In this document: in pieces, positions 1 to 9,457 of the stretch
How the letters are laid out: each line of letters starts with the position of its first letter
How positions within the stretch are numbered: position 1 is the stretch's first letter
Origin: Zygotorulaspora mrakii
Lineage: Eukaryota > Ascomycota > Saccharomycetes > Saccharomycetales > Saccharomycetaceae
Reading direction: 5' to 3'
DNA: 64,000 nucleotides
NCBI RefSeq assembly: GCF_013402915.1
Contig: NC_050723.1
Span: 1,054,001 to 1,118,000, forward strand
Notes under the pieces: generated by a model
The model's database searches: none
Seen by the model: only the letters and a program-made list of their open reading frames with translations
What the model was told of the DNA's origin: nothing
Made by a program: the position numbers and the translations under genes

Positions 1-169
1 AAATCGTTGCTGATATATAAGTAGTCAAGCATGTATTTACTATTTAACTATTCTTAATGTGAATTATACATTTTGTCCGAGAGCTGGTCAGCGAATTCAA
101 GTTGGTAGGACAACTGAAAAATTACAATATATTTCTCGAATCTATTGGAATCAAATATGTGCATTTAAT
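1..169. other. Window-edge non-coding stretch downstream of SEC13
   Basis: AT-rich sequence between the window edge and the SEC13 stop codon. It probably contains the SEC13 3' UTR. No gene or motif is supported here. Confidence 0.5.
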
Positions 170-1054
170 TTACTCTTGAACTTCACCTGCAGGCTCCCAC
201 TTTCCTTCAAGGTCTTCTTTCCAAAGGGTAACTTTATTATCACCTCCAGATAAGGCTAAGATGTTTCCGGATAATGACCAACTTGCTCTCCATAATACAT
301 CAGGGAATTTTTCATTTTGAAGCAGTGTCTTTGTCCATTTATCGTCTTTTTCCTCCTTCGACCAGATGATACATGTGCGGTCTTGGGATACTGTGGCTAT
401 ATAGCAACGAAGCAAAACAGATGGTGACCATGCAACATCCCTTACCCAATCAGTGTGACCCTCCAATGTATCCTCTAAAGTGACACTCTGTGATTCAGAA
501 TTATATTTCCAAACTTTCACCAGATTATCAGCTCCACCGGTGACGAATCTGCGTGTTTGGTTAGAAACACCACCCTCGGGCATTACTGAAGGTGCCCAGC
601 TTGCAGCGTTTACACCAATAGCATGTGCTTCGATTACAACTGGTGCCGTTGTACCATTGTCCTTAAATTCAACTACTGACACTTTTCCATCAGATGATGC
701 CGCTAAAATCAAAGCCCCATACTCATGAGGTGCCCATTGGACTGAATTGACTGATGCTGAATGGACAGCATGAACAGCAATCTGAGCCCATTTACCATTC
801 TCTTCTTTCCAAATTAGCACTTTACCGTCATACGAGCACGAAGCCAAAATAGTCCCAAATTTGGGATGAGCCCAATCAACTCTCCAAATAGGCCCCTCGT
901 GCCCGCTCAATGTCTCCACTAATTTATGATTCTCACCCTCCACTTCAAATATTTTGATCGTTTTATCAGAAGAACACGTAGCTAGACGTTTCCCGTAGTA
1001 ATCGAGCACAGCATCATGGATTAAATCGTTGTGAGCGTTCGTAATTGTGGGCAT
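170..1054 (-). CDS. SEC13: Sec13, COPII outer coat and nuclear pore beta-propeller
   Basis: The 294-residue protein is close in length to S. cerevisiae Sec13 (297). It is a WD40 protein of six repeats; the conserved start ([19 protein letters not shown]) and the end ([23 protein letters not shown]) are very like the S. cerevisiae protein. Sec13 pairs with Sec31 in the outer cage of COPII vesicles leaving the ER, and also sits in the Nup84 nuclear pore complex and the SEA complex, where it contributes an open six-blade propeller completed by its partner. The start is the first ATG and agrees with the family N-terminus. HRD3 follows on the same strand, matching the YLR207W-YLR208W order. Confidence 0.97.
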   Translation of the reverse strand: MPTITNAHNDLIHDAVLDYYGKRLATCSSDKTIKIFEVEGENHKLVETLSGHEGPIWRVDWAHPKFGTILASCSYDGKVLIWKEENGKWAQIAVHAVHSASVNSVQWAPHEYGALILAASSDGKVSVVEFKDNGTTAPVVIEAHAIGVNAASWAPSVMPEGGVSNQTRRFVTGGADNLVKVWKYNSESQSVTLEDTLEGHTDWVRDVAWSPSVLLRCYIATVSQDRTCIIWSKEEKDDKWTKTLLQNEKFPDVLWRASWSLSGNILALSGGDNKVTLWKEDLEGKWEPAGEVQE

Positions 1055-1226
1055 TGTTTAAAGAGAATGCAATTTGACAAGAAGTATCAACTATAGAACA
1101 ATAATGAAAAAGCTCGTTATGCTGATCCGACTGTTTCAAATATATCTTTAGTCCCACCTACTTTCCTAACTACGTGTAGAGTTGATTCAACTTGTTCCGC
1201 TCAGTTCTTTCGCCAAAAGAGTATGT

Positions 1227-1233
1227 GCGGGTA
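1227..1233 (+). promoter_or_regulatory. Reb1-type site upstream of SEC13
   Basis: CGGGTAA (reverse complement TTACCCG) matches the Reb1 general regulatory factor consensus. It lies about 170 bp upstream of the SEC13 start in the short gap to HRD3, where it could set promoter nucleosome positions or act as a roadblock terminator for HRD3 transcription. Binding is inferred from the motif only. Confidence 0.45.
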
Positions 1234-1292
1234 AGACGTACATTATCATACAAAGAACAAATTTAGGAAATACGTATAGACAACAGCTACCT

Positions 1293-3743
1293 TCATATCG
1301 CGATCCTTACCTCAAAATTGCCACGAAAGACATTGTTATTTTGACCTCCATCATGTGCGCCATGATTTCCATTGACACGTACATCTGCATTGTTGACGTT
1401 CCAGCCTCGTCTCGCAGCGATGATCCTGACAATTACACTAAAGAGAAAGAGAAATAGAATAAAGGCGATAGACAAAAAATCTTCCAGGTGAAGACCAAGA
1501 GAGCTCAATCTTGTCCATGTTCCTTCATCACTTTCCTCCTTCTGCTTCGAATCAGCGTTCTGTGTGCTTCCGTCTCCTTCTTTCTTGTCTCCTTCCGACT
1601 CATCATTTCCTGTAAAGGCGCTCTTATAGCTTTCAAAGAGTTTCTTATACCACGGCACCCTTTTATCATCACTTTGCTCATTATCGCGATCACCAAGTTC
1701 GTATCCAGAACGTTCCCCGGTAATCCACAAGAGCCATGCTTTAGCCCTTAATTTTAGTACACTTAGTTTCACGGCGATGTAAAGTTTTGGATTATTTTCT
1801 AGCACTTGATCATAGTATCGTTTGGCCATACTAAAATCTATTTCTACACCAAGCCCATACTCGTACATGTATCCCAGGTTCCATAAAGCTTGGGGAGAGA
1901 ATCTAAGAGCCGAGCTCTGATACAGCTGAACGGATTTTGAATAATCTTGCATTTCAAAATATATGTTTCCAGCAACAACACCGGCGTCAATATTTCCTTG
2001 CTTTAACGCCTGCATATAATACGATATCGACATTAGTTTTCTCTCTCTTGTGGTTTTTGGGGGGTCTTCGAAATTACGGGGAAGAAGATATGAGATGCAA
2101 GCAGCATTTACTTGAGCTGCTTCGTATCCTTGTTCAGCAGCCTGTGCGTATGCCCATAGCGCGACCTCGCCATTTTCTTTCAAAAGTTCACCGTATGCAG
2201 TCCTCAATTGGGGTGCCATAAGCTCTTCACTTCGCTCTACAAATAACTGAAACGATGCAATACTGTCTTCGCAGCTATAGTAACCGCCCATTCCACTTTC
2301 TTTCATTCTTGCAAACTCGTATATAGCGGGGCGCGATCCTAAGGCGTAAGCGTGTTGAATCAACATGAAAGGATCACCTAGCTTCAGTTCTGGGTATTTA
2401 CTTGACAATAATGATAATTGAAAGTCGTGTCGACCTGCACCAGTAGCAAACTCTGTGTGCTCGCCTTTTCTATAATGTTTGATTGCGTCGGTGTCATTCT
2501 TTTTGATATACTGCGATATCAACCCCAAATCTGTGTGGGAAGTCGACCCTAGAGAGCCATATGTTTCAAATAGCTCAAGGGACCTATTTAAGTACCTTTC
2601 AGCAAGAGTAATATTGGGGTGCCCTTCAGCTTCTCCGGTGAAGTATATGTGGCCGAGAAGTTCAATACACTTTGCGTAGAAAAATCTTGGTAAATTATCC
2701 ATTACCGGAACCTCATTGTCAAATGTTATAAAAGTCAGTTCCAAAATCTTTCTTGCCTCCTCACAATCACGAGCTGTCATGTATGTTCCCTTATACTCAT
2801 CGAGTGCTGTGTAGTATATGTCAACAATTCTATCATAGCTGTCATCATCATTATCTGTAAATGATGCTCCACTATTTTCACTTCCAAACTTGAGCCACAC
2901 CTTACCTCCATCCATTTTTGTAAGAAATGATGACGTTATATCTGGTCTTTCTGATGGAAGCCGCCCTTGAAGTGTTTTAACCCAAGTAGTCAAACCTTTT
3001 CCTAATAAACCTCCAGTCAGATCAGGAAGCCTGACGTCGTAGGTTTCCACATATGGAGGATATAAATACCACTCTTCATCCGAGAAGGACCTTCGAATCG
3101 ATTCTGCTATCTCGCGGTAGAGCAGTAGCGCTTTGTTACAATCTCGAGGGACGTCTGTCCCCGAAGAATACTTATATGCAAGAGCCTGTTTGGCCTGCAT
3201 GTTACCTAAGGATGCTGCCTGTTGAAGATATACAAGCCCTTTTGCACGGTCTACCGGTATCTCTCCAAAAAAGCCTGTTGAATGCATAACGGATAGATCG
3301 AAAAGGACGGAGCTATTAGTAAATCGCGTTAAATTATTAAACTTATCTGAGTACTTGAATGCCAGTGTTTTGTTGTGAGGAAATCCATAATCTCCCCATA
3401 AATGCAGTTGAGCTAATATAAACGTAGCTTCTGGGTTGCCATATATTTCACTGGACTCTCGAAGCAAACGGTGTACCTTTTTTTGCCAATCGGTTGCTTC
3501 ATTACTGAAGAAGTATGCATAACGCTTCTCTTGCTCTTCTTCATAGTAATCCATGGGTATGTAGAGTACACCACTTTCTTCAGTACGGCTCCTATCGGAT
3601 GTGCTTGAAGACCTTGCCATTGGATCCACCCTCTTCAAAGCCTGCCGCAACATGCTCTCTGCATCTTGCCATGGATCTTGAGCCCTAATAATAAAGCTAT
3701 AAATAAGTACCAGACTCACCCAAAGTGTCCTATTTAATCTCAT
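1293..3743 (-). CDS. HRD3: Hrd3, SEL1-repeat partner of the Hrd1 ubiquitin ligase
   Basis: The 816-residue protein (S. cerevisiae Hrd3 is 833) has a hydrophobic signal sequence at residues 1-21, a large lumenal part built of SEL1/TPR-like repeats (for example segments with LGYMYEYGLG and LGNMQAKQALAYKY), and one membrane segment near residues 755-776 (LSIAFILFLFLFSVIVRI). A tail of about 40 residues, rich in Asn and Gly, follows. In the ER membrane Hrd3 stabilises Hrd1 and, with Yos9, selects misfolded glycoproteins for degradation. Several N-x-S/T sequons fit a lumenal domain. The gene sits between SEC13 and MHF2, as expected from the ancestral order. Confidence 0.96.
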   Translation of the reverse strand: MRLNRTLWVSLVLIYSFIIRAQDPWQDAESMLRQALKRVDPMARSSSTSDRSRTEESGVLYIPMDYYEEEQEKRYAYFFSNEATDWQKKVHRLLRESSEIYGNPEATFILAQLHLWGDYGFPHNKTLAFKYSDKFNNLTRFTNSSVLFDLSVMHSTGFFGEIPVDRAKGLVYLQQAASLGNMQAKQALAYKYSSGTDVPRDCNKALLLYREIAESIRRSFSDEEWYLYPPYVETYDVRLPDLTGGLLGKGLTTWVKTLQGRLPSERPDITSSFLTKMDGGKVWLKFGSENSGASFTDNDDDSYDRIVDIYYTALDEYKGTYMTARDCEEARKILELTFITFDNEVPVMDNLPRFFYAKCIELLGHIYFTGEAEGHPNITLAERYLNRSLELFETYGSLGSTSHTDLGLISQYIKKNDTDAIKHYRKGEHTEFATGAGRHDFQLSLLSSKYPELKLGDPFMLIQHAYALGSRPAIYEFARMKESGMGGYYSCEDSIASFQLFVERSEELMAPQLRTAYGELLKENGEVALWAYAQAAEQGYEAAQVNAACISYLLPRNFEDPPKTTRERKLMSISYYMQALKQGNIDAGVVAGNIYFEMQDYSKSVQLYQSSALRFSPQALWNLGYMYEYGLGVEIDFSMAKRYYDQVLENNPKLYIAVKLSVLKLRAKAWLLWITGERSGYELGDRDNEQSDDKRVPWYKKLFESYKSAFTGNDESEGDKKEGDGSTQNADSKQKEESDEGTWTRLSSLGLHLEDFLSIAFILFLFLFSVIVRIIAARRGWNVNNADVRVNGNHGAHDGGQNNNVFRGNFEVRIAI

Positions 3744-4256
3744 TCGGGAATTGCGAGTGCTCTACACTTCTAGCCGTATCTTTCTGTTTAATCCGTAAAA
3801 GCGGCACTGTAGTTCTCACCTTTTTATAGTCGCTTTACAGATTCAAATCATTCTTATTTAATGGAAAGTTTTCCGTCGCAAGACAAGGAAGGACTATGAA
3901 GTGTTTTTCCTTCACATTTTGTTGCATTACACAATGATATCTTGCTCTCTTAATGGCTATTTTATCATTTACGATTAAACGTCTTTTTAGATGATATGTT
4001 AGATCAATGCAAGTGAGATAATAAGGGTTTTTATCATACTGCAATCATCTGTAACGCACTGATGGGTGAGGAGTCTATCTATCCCTTCTGATGGTGATCT
4101 ACAGTTATACTAAGATTCAAATGGTTTATTATTCTGCGTTCACTATGTTTACTGTTCTGCGTGTAATCGACATTTGAGTACGCGTTAGCTTCTTTTGAGA
4201 TGTTGTTTTATCTTATTGGGACTACAACACCACCCTCGCATCGCACTCCAGTTGAC
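3744..4256. other. Divergent promoter region HRD3 / MHF2
   Basis: About 510 bp between the divergently transcribed HRD3 and MHF2. The sequence is AT-rich and I see no further gene. An in-frame ATG at 4200 lies 19 codons upstream of the preferred MHF2 start. Confidence 0.5.
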
Positions 4257-4544
4257 ATGGTAGACAAGATCCCAGTAGAAACAATTGCCCGTATTTTGCA
4301 AATATCTTCTTTTCAGCATGACTCCACAAAGATTACTGCAGAAACTTTAATGATGTTGCAAGATTACATGGAAATTTTAGTGCGAGAAGCTGTTCTTAGG
4401 TCGATTGCTAACAAAGAGGAAGCAGAACAGGAGGGTCTAAACCGAAATATGCAACACGCCCGTCTCAAACACGAAAATGAGGGAATGCTACTGACCCATC
4501 GGGATTTAGAAAGAATCGCAGGCCTGCTGCTACTTGATATGTAA
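4257..4544 (+). CDS. MHF2: Mhf2 / CENP-X-like histone-fold protein
   Basis: A 95-residue histone-fold protein. The segments LQDYMEILVREAVLRSI and LTHRDLERIAGLLLLDM match the conserved core and C-terminus of S. cerevisiae Mhf2 (YDL160C-A, 80 residues), the CENP-X/MHF2 family. Mhf2 pairs with Mhf1 (CENP-S) to form a DNA-binding tetramer that recruits the Mph1 (FANCM-type) helicase at stalled forks. The start is set at ATG 4257 (MVDKIPVETIARIL) because the family begins just before this helix. An in-frame ATG at 4200 would add 19 residues with no family resemblance. A low-charge insert near residues 55-75 is longer than in S. cerevisiae. Position next to the epsin gene fits YDL160C-A/YDL161W order. 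Confidence 0.88.
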   Translation: MVDKIPVETIARILQISSFQHDSTKITAETLMMLQDYMEILVREAVLRSIANKEEAEQEGLNRNMQHARLKHENEGMLLTHRDLERIAGLLLLDM

Positions 4545-4716
4545 GTTGTTCATGTTTCCAAGAGCTCAGGAGAAAATATTGTTTATTTGATCCATTTTAT
4601 TTCGTATTTATCTTTTTATAGTTAAAGCTAAACAGATTTCCGGCTTTACGGATCAATGAGTCCATTTAATATTACAAATACGCACAAGCACGCAACGTTA
4701 TATACTAAAAGAGCGC

Positions 4717-6375
4717 CTATAGGTCAATCAGACTAATTCCTTGGTCCGCAGCTTGATTCTGTTGTTGTGGATGTGGTTGTTGATATTGTTGATATTGTTG
4801 ATATTGTTGTTGATACTGCGGTTGATACTGCTGTTGCGTCTGTTGCGTCTGTTGTGTCTGTTGTGTCTGTTGGGTTTGTTGTGTTTGTTGTGTATGTTGT
4901 GTTTGTTGGGGTTGCTGTTGCTGCGAATTTTGTTGCGATTGGTTACCAAACCCATATCCGGTATATGAAGGAGCAATACCAGAACTTGGAATGCCAGTAT
5001 ATTGGCTGTTTAAGAAAGGATTCTTTTTCGGTTCAATGCCAACTTGTCGAAATCCCGTCCCTTGAGAATTGATAAAAGTACCAGTTTTTGTATGTTGAGC
5101 TGGAATACGAGCCTCACCGGTGTTACCGAAAGTGTCTATACCTGTACCTGTCGCCAACAGTTGATTTAGCTCACCATATTTTTCACTGATTGATTGATTT
5201 CCAGTTCTGGTTGGTTTCATTGGCTGCTGAACTTGAGCTTGTGGTTCGGACTGTGGTCTAGGCTGCGTAGACGCTTGAGGTGGAGACTGAGGTTTCGAAG
5301 GAGTATACGAACTGAAGTCAGGTAATGATTCTTGTTTTGGTTGTTGTGATTGTTGCAATTGCATATTGTTCAATGCAAATGGATTATTCGATCCAGTTGC
5401 TACCGGTTGTTGATAGTAGGTTTGTTGTGCTTGAAGGGCTTGTTGTTGTGCCCAAGCCTGCTGTTGTTGCTGGGCCAAAGCTTGCTGCTGCATGGCTTCC
5501 TGTTGCATCAACCAGAGTTGCTGCTGTTCTGCGAGCCTCTGTTGCTCTTGTTGTTGGGCTAACCATTCTTGTTGTTGCTGTTGCTGAGCTAGTAGATCTT
5601 GCTGCTGTTGGTATTGCATGTACTCCTCGTAAGAGATTGGATTACCAAATATATCATAATAGGTTTGTCCCGGTTGCTGTTGTTGCTGGAGCATTTGTTG
5701 CTGTTCTTGTAATTTCTGCAACTCCTGCAATCTCTTCAATTCTTCTTCCTCCTTACTTAACTGCAAGGCTGTTTGCAGCTCCGAATCTTCATTATTCAAT
5801 AACTTTCTCCTTCTTTCGTCTTCTTCGACTGTACGTCTGCTTTCTCCCAACGCTTTTTGTAAATCGTCATCATATCCAGTATCATTTGGATTTGTATTCG
5901 TTCTTCTCCTTCTTCTGGGGTTCTTCTTCCCTCTCTTGTTCATATTTCTCTCCTCTCTTAACCTGTCCTCATCGGACAAAAGATTCGTCAATTCCTTGGC
6001 TTTGACTCTGATGATCTGGCCCTGATCGATTCCGCCATCGTCTTCATGTCTAAATTCCATCAACGTTTTGATCACGTACAAGTTTTCCTTACACCATAAA
6101 ACACAATTTTCGCTACCAAATCTTACCAAGTAGTCCAATACCGTCAAAGACTTCGCAATATGCCTCCAGTACTTCCCTTTATCATTTAGTCGCTTGTCTA
6201 CCATATCCATTATCTCGAAGAAGTCAACGCTGTCGAACGTTCTCTCTGCCAAATCATCTAGCAAATCCACACTGGGTCCATCTGAATCGTTCGAAGTAGC
6301 ATTGCGTACCAGGACCTGTGCCGATGAGTAACCCTTAACGACATTTTTCGCAGAGCGTACAAATTGTTTTGACAT
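4717..6375 (-). CDS. Epsin, single ancestor of Ent1/Ent2
   Basis: A 552-residue clathrin adaptor for endocytosis. An ENTH domain (residues 1 to about 145, starting MSKQFVRSAKNVVKGYSSAQ) binds phosphoinositides. Two ubiquitin-interacting motifs follow (about 169-186, DLQKALGESR; about 197-214, ELQTALQLSKEEEE). A long Gln-rich region has two NPF motifs that bind EH-domain proteins, and the protein ends with a clathrin box (LIDL). ATG 6375 is chosen over the upstream in-frame Met because it gives the family N-terminus. S. cerevisiae has the duplicates ENT1 (YDL161W) and ENT2 (YLR206W); the single copy here lies between genes of both blocks, so it is the co-orthologue of both. Confidence 0.95.
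   Translation of the reverse strand: MSKQFVRSAKNVVKGYSSAQVLVRNATSNDSDGPSVDLLDDLAERTFDSVDFFEIMDMVDKRLNDKGKYWRHIAKSLTVLDYLVRFGSENCVLWCKENLYVIKTLMEFRHEDDGGIDQGQIIRVKAKELTNLLSDEDRLREERNMNKRGKKNPRRRRRTNTNPNDTGYDDDLQKALGESRRTVEEDERRRKLLNNEDSELQTALQLSKEEEELKRLQELQKLQEQQQMLQQQQQPGQTYYDIFGNPISYEEYMQYQQQQDLLAQQQQQQEWLAQQQEQQRLAEQQQLWLMQQEAMQQQALAQQQQQAWAQQQALQAQQTYYQQPVATGSNNPFALNNMQLQQSQQPKQESLPDFSSYTPSKPQSPPQASTQPRPQSEPQAQVQQPMKPTRTGNQSISEKYGELNQLLATGTGIDTFGNTGEARIPAQHTKTGTFINSQGTGFRQVGIEPKKNPFLNSQYTGIPSSGIAPSYTGYGFGNQSQQNSQQQQPQQTQHTQQTQQTQQTQQTQQTQQTQQQYQPQYQQQYQQYQQYQQPHPQQQNQAADQGISLIDL
4767..4920 (-). repeat. Trinucleotide-based Gln and Gln-Gln-Thr repeat in the epsin gene
   Basis: The coding strand carries a tandem array encoding Gln-Gln-Thr units, followed by Tyr-Gln-rich units, near the C-terminus. 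A second Gln-rich stretch lies at about 5400-5720. Such arrays are prone to length change. Long open frames on the opposite strand here are only a by-product of the repeat. Confidence 0.85.
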
Positions 6376-6858
6376 ATCTACGTCCCTCTTCACACCCTGA
6401 TTGATGCTAAATATGAAGTTCTACCGTCTTCAAATACGTATACCCTTGACTTATCTGAACTGCACAACTCGACCATTTAACCAAAATAGAGTCTACTTGC
6501 AGGAAGCCCCTTTTTGAATTTTCATGGTCTCTTGTAACATCACTTAGTACGTCATCGTCAAACATAAAACTTAAATCTACATCGTTCAAGTCTACAAACA
6601 AAAACAATGCGAGGTGAGCCACTTGAGTTTTGAATTAGGCAAAATCTAGGCATGTCATCACTTGAAGTCCATCTTATTGAGGTGTGTGTGGATCGCACAA
6701 AACATCTGATCTCTTGAGTACTTTTTTCTTTTATATATTTCGTTATTTATTGGGTATCGCGTATTAAGGTCAGCAGCGAACGTCGGTTTGAGTCTGCTGA
6801 GTTTTTGACATACGCAGGGCATTCGACTGGATTATAAACATTAAGCATAAGCCAGTGT
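6376..6858. other. Divergent promoter region epsin / CDC9
   Basis: About 480 bp between the divergent epsin and CDC9 genes. I looked for an MCB element (ACGCGT), which drives S-phase expression of S. cerevisiae CDC9, and saw none; only the partial match ATCGCGTA occurs near 6757. No other gene is supported. Confidence 0.5.
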
Positions 6859-9024
6859 ATGCTATCACAGGAGTTCAACAAGCACGTTTGGAGATCTGTT
6901 AAGTTTGCAATGTCGGCTCCTTTTGCAGTAGGTAACAAGAAACAGGCTACATTGGCGAGGTTTTTCTCTTCAGTCAAGGATAAGAGCCGTTCTGATGATG
7001 AAGTCGCAGAAAAGGCAGGTAACGGGAGTTCGGCTACTTCAAATCTTATAGGGGATAAGGCTAGGAATGGCACGGATGCAAATATTGGAAAATCAGAGAT
7101 TGATAGTGCCTCCGAAGCAGGAGATGATCTGCAACCGGCGCACAAAAAGGTGAAGTCATCAGCATCAAGCCAGACAGTAAACGGTGCCAAGAAAGCGTAC
7201 TTCTCAACAATACCATACAGAGATGTTTGTAGGATATTTCAGGAGGTCGAAGCAACTTCTTCAAGACTTGCCATTATAAAAATATGCTCTGATTTTTTGT
7301 ACCACATTATGAAGAAGAATGCGCAGAACTTGATTCCAACCACTTACTTGTTTATCAATCGGCTGGGCCCAGACTACGAGCCCGGGTTGGAGTTGGGGCT
7401 TGGGGAAGGGCTTTTGATGAAAACAATCAGCGAATCGTGTGGTAAATCATTGGCACATATAAGAAGTCGATACCAAGAAATTGGTGATCTGGGACAAATT
7501 GCATTGGAAGCCAGAAGTGTCCAGCCCACAATGTTCAAACCGCAACCTTTAACAGTCGGGGAAGTATTTGAGAATTTGAGAAATATCGCAAGTTCACAGG
7601 GTAAAGATTCACAAACAAGAAAGATAAAATTGATAAAAAGAATGTTGACCGCTTGTGAAGGTGTGGAAGCCAAATTTTTAATAAGATCGTTACAATCCAA
7701 GTTAAGAATTGGTCTGGCCGAAAAGACTGCTTTGATTGCACTCTCTAAGGCATTGTTGATGAATGAATATGAGAACACGGAAGAACCATCGATGGAGTTA
7801 GTAGAACAAGCAGAACAGAAAATAAGAGATGCGTTTTGCCAAGTGCCAAATTACGAAATTGTCATAAATGCATGTTTGGAATATGGTATTATGGAACTGG
7901 ACAAACATTGTCGCTTAAGACCTGGAATTCCATTGAAACCAATGCTTGCGAAGCCTACCAAGGCCATCTCTGAGGTGTTGGACAGGTTTCAGGGGCACAC
8001 TTTTACCTCAGAGTACAAATATGATGGTGAAAGAGCACAGGTTCATTTGTTGGAAGATGGCACTATGAGAATATACTCACGTAATGGTGAAAATATGACA
8101 GAAAGATATCCTGAGATAAAAATAACGGATTTTGTAAGTGATCTTTCTGTAACCAAATCGATGATTCTTGACTGTGAAGCGGTAGCGTGGGATAAAGATC
8201 TGAAGAAAATCCTGCCTTTTCAAGTTCTCAGTACCAGAAAGCGGAAAGACGTTGAACTAAAAGATATCAAAGTGCGCGTTTGTATATTTGCATTTGACAT
8301 CCTATATCACAACGGAGAGGGACTCATCAATAAAAGTCTGAGAGAAAGACGCGAAATCCTACACAAAATAACCAACCCTGTCGATGGAGAGTTTCAATAC
8401 GCCGTCGAAATGACGACGTCCAACTTGGATGAGCTGCAGAAGTTTCTCGACCAATCTGTCAAGGACAGCTGCGAAGGTCTGATGGTCAAGACCTTAGACG
8501 GCGAAGAGTCCCACTACGAGCCAAGCAAAAGATCCAGAAATTGGCTGAAACTCAAAAAGGACTATCTCAACGGGGTTGGCGATTCCCTTGATTTGTGCGT
8601 TCTCGGGTCCTACTACGGCCGCGGAAAGAGAACAGGTACCTACGGTGGCTTTCTCCTTGGCTGTTACAATCAGGATACCGGAGAATTCGAAACTTGCTGC
8701 AAGATAGGCACAGGGTTCTCCGACGAAATGCTGCAGTATCTTTACGATACGCTGAAACCCTCTGCAATGGACGGGCCCAAGGCAACTTACGTTTTCGATT
8801 CAACTGCCGAGCCAGATGTATGGTTCGAGCCCACTCTGCTCTTTGAAGTGCTCACAGCTGACCTTTCCCTCTCTCCGATTTACAAGGCTGGCGCCGCCTA
8901 TTTCGACAAGGGTGTATCACTGCGGTTCCCAAGGTTTTTACGCATAAGAGATGACAAATCCGTGGAAGAAGCCACGTCTTCCCAACAGATCATCGAACTT
9001 TATGAGAAGCAGTCGCATCAATAG
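6859..9024 (+). CDS. CDC9: Cdc9, ATP-dependent DNA ligase I
   Basis: A 721-residue enzyme (S. cerevisiae 755) that seals nicks between Okazaki fragments and in excision repair. A PCNA-interacting box, QATLARFF (residues 29-36), is followed by a poorly conserved linker, a DNA-binding domain, and the adenylation domain with motif I EYKYDGERAQVH, whose Lys387 takes AMP. The OB-fold follows, containing RNWLKLKKDYL. Two in-frame starts look functional: Met1 adds a short basic segment (HVWRSVKFAM) like a mitochondrial presequence, while Met18 (nt 6910) would give the nuclear form. S. cerevisiae CDC9 is known to make both forms this way. HMX1 follows on the same strand. Confidence 0.97.
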   Translation: MLSQEFNKHVWRSVKFAMSAPFAVGNKKQATLARFFSSVKDKSRSDDEVAEKAGNGSSATSNLIGDKARNGTDANIGKSEIDSASEAGDDLQPAHKKVKSSASSQTVNGAKKAYFSTIPYRDVCRIFQEVEATSSRLAIIKICSDFLYHIMKKNAQNLIPTTYLFINRLGPDYEPGLELGLGEGLLMKTISESCGKSLAHIRSRYQEIGDLGQIALEARSVQPTMFKPQPLTVGEVFENLRNIASSQGKDSQTRKIKLIKRMLTACEGVEAKFLIRSLQSKLRIGLAEKTALIALSKALLMNEYENTEEPSMELVEQAEQKIRDAFCQVPNYEIVINACLEYGIMELDKHCRLRPGIPLKPMLAKPTKAISEVLDRFQGHTFTSEYKYDGERAQVHLLEDGTMRIYSRNGENMTERYPEIKITDFVSDLSVTKSMILDCEAVAWDKDLKKILPFQVLSTRKRKDVELKDIKVRVCIFAFDILYHNGEGLINKSLRERREILHKITNPVDGEFQYAVEMTTSNLDELQKFLDQSVKDSCEGLMVKTLDGEESHYEPSKRSRNWLKLKKDYLNGVGDSLDLCVLGSYYGRGKRTGTYGGFLLGCYNQDTGEFETCCKIGTGFSDEMLQYLYDTLKPSAMDGPKATYVFDSTAEPDVWFEPTLLFEVLTADLSLSPIYKAGAAYFDKGVSLRFPRFLRIRDDKSVEEATSSQQIIELYEKQSHQ

Positions 9025-9212
9025 TGCCCATGAGTCCTTATAGACCTTCCCAGCAGTCACATACCTGTCCAAGGCCTTATTCGCATACTAATTATAGCCT
9101 GCCGTCGCTTCCGATACTTCCGAACTCTCTTACGGCACATGACGTCTTGGGACTTATCGGCTTGAAATTTATCACACAAAGAAAAAGACCGACGCGCGCC
9201 AGTAATCAAACC

Positions 9213-9220
9213 TGCACCCA
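9213..9220 (+). promoter_or_regulatory. Aft1/Aft2 iron-regulon site before HMX1
   Basis: TGCACCCA is a perfect match to the iron-responsive element YRCACCCR bound by Aft1/Aft2. It lies about 240 bp upstream of the heme oxygenase start. HMX1 of S. cerevisiae is induced by iron starvation through Aft1, so the site makes functional sense. Binding is inferred. Confidence 0.7.
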
Positions 9221-9330
9221 AGATAGCGTGTCATCGTAAGGTCTTGCAAAGAAGGCTTATCGCCAAAAGCGGTGAAATTGGGGGTGTGAAACACGTTCAG
9301 TCAATGGTTCGGCACCCTGCTCCTTCTTGT

Positions 9331-9337
9331 TATATAA
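9331..9337 (+). promoter_or_regulatory. TATA box of HMX1
   Basis: TATATAA lies about 120 bp before the HMX1 ATG and downstream of the Aft1-type site, a normal arrangement for an inducible yeast promoter. Confidence 0.5.
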
Positions 9338-9457
9338 TAACATCAATTAGACAGTATAACTGAGATTTCTTGACTTCAGACGGGACTTCAGCCGTGACTT
9401 CTTGTAGGACAAGCAGTGACGCCAGGAAAAAACAGACGAAAGCTGCAGAAAGAAACA

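Larger units (their letters stand above)
9025..9457. other. HMX1 promoter region
   Basis: About 430 bp between the CDC9 stop and HMX1. It contains an Aft1-type site (9213), two weaker CACCC cores (near 9281, reverse, and 9313) and a TATATAA box at 9331. No further gene is supported. Confidence 0.6.

Noticed and set aside
4741..6005. Long hydrophobic frames opposite the epsin gene
   Set aside because: They are antisense to a Gln-rich repeat and to ENTH/UIM coding sequence; composition is fully explained by the repeat.
6407..6622. A 71-codon minus-strand frame in the epsin/CDC9 gap
   Set aside because: No family resemblance, and it lies in a promoter region.
6376..6858. Search for MCB boxes before CDC9
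   Set aside because: No ACGCGT is present; the partial ATCGCGTA is too weak to call.
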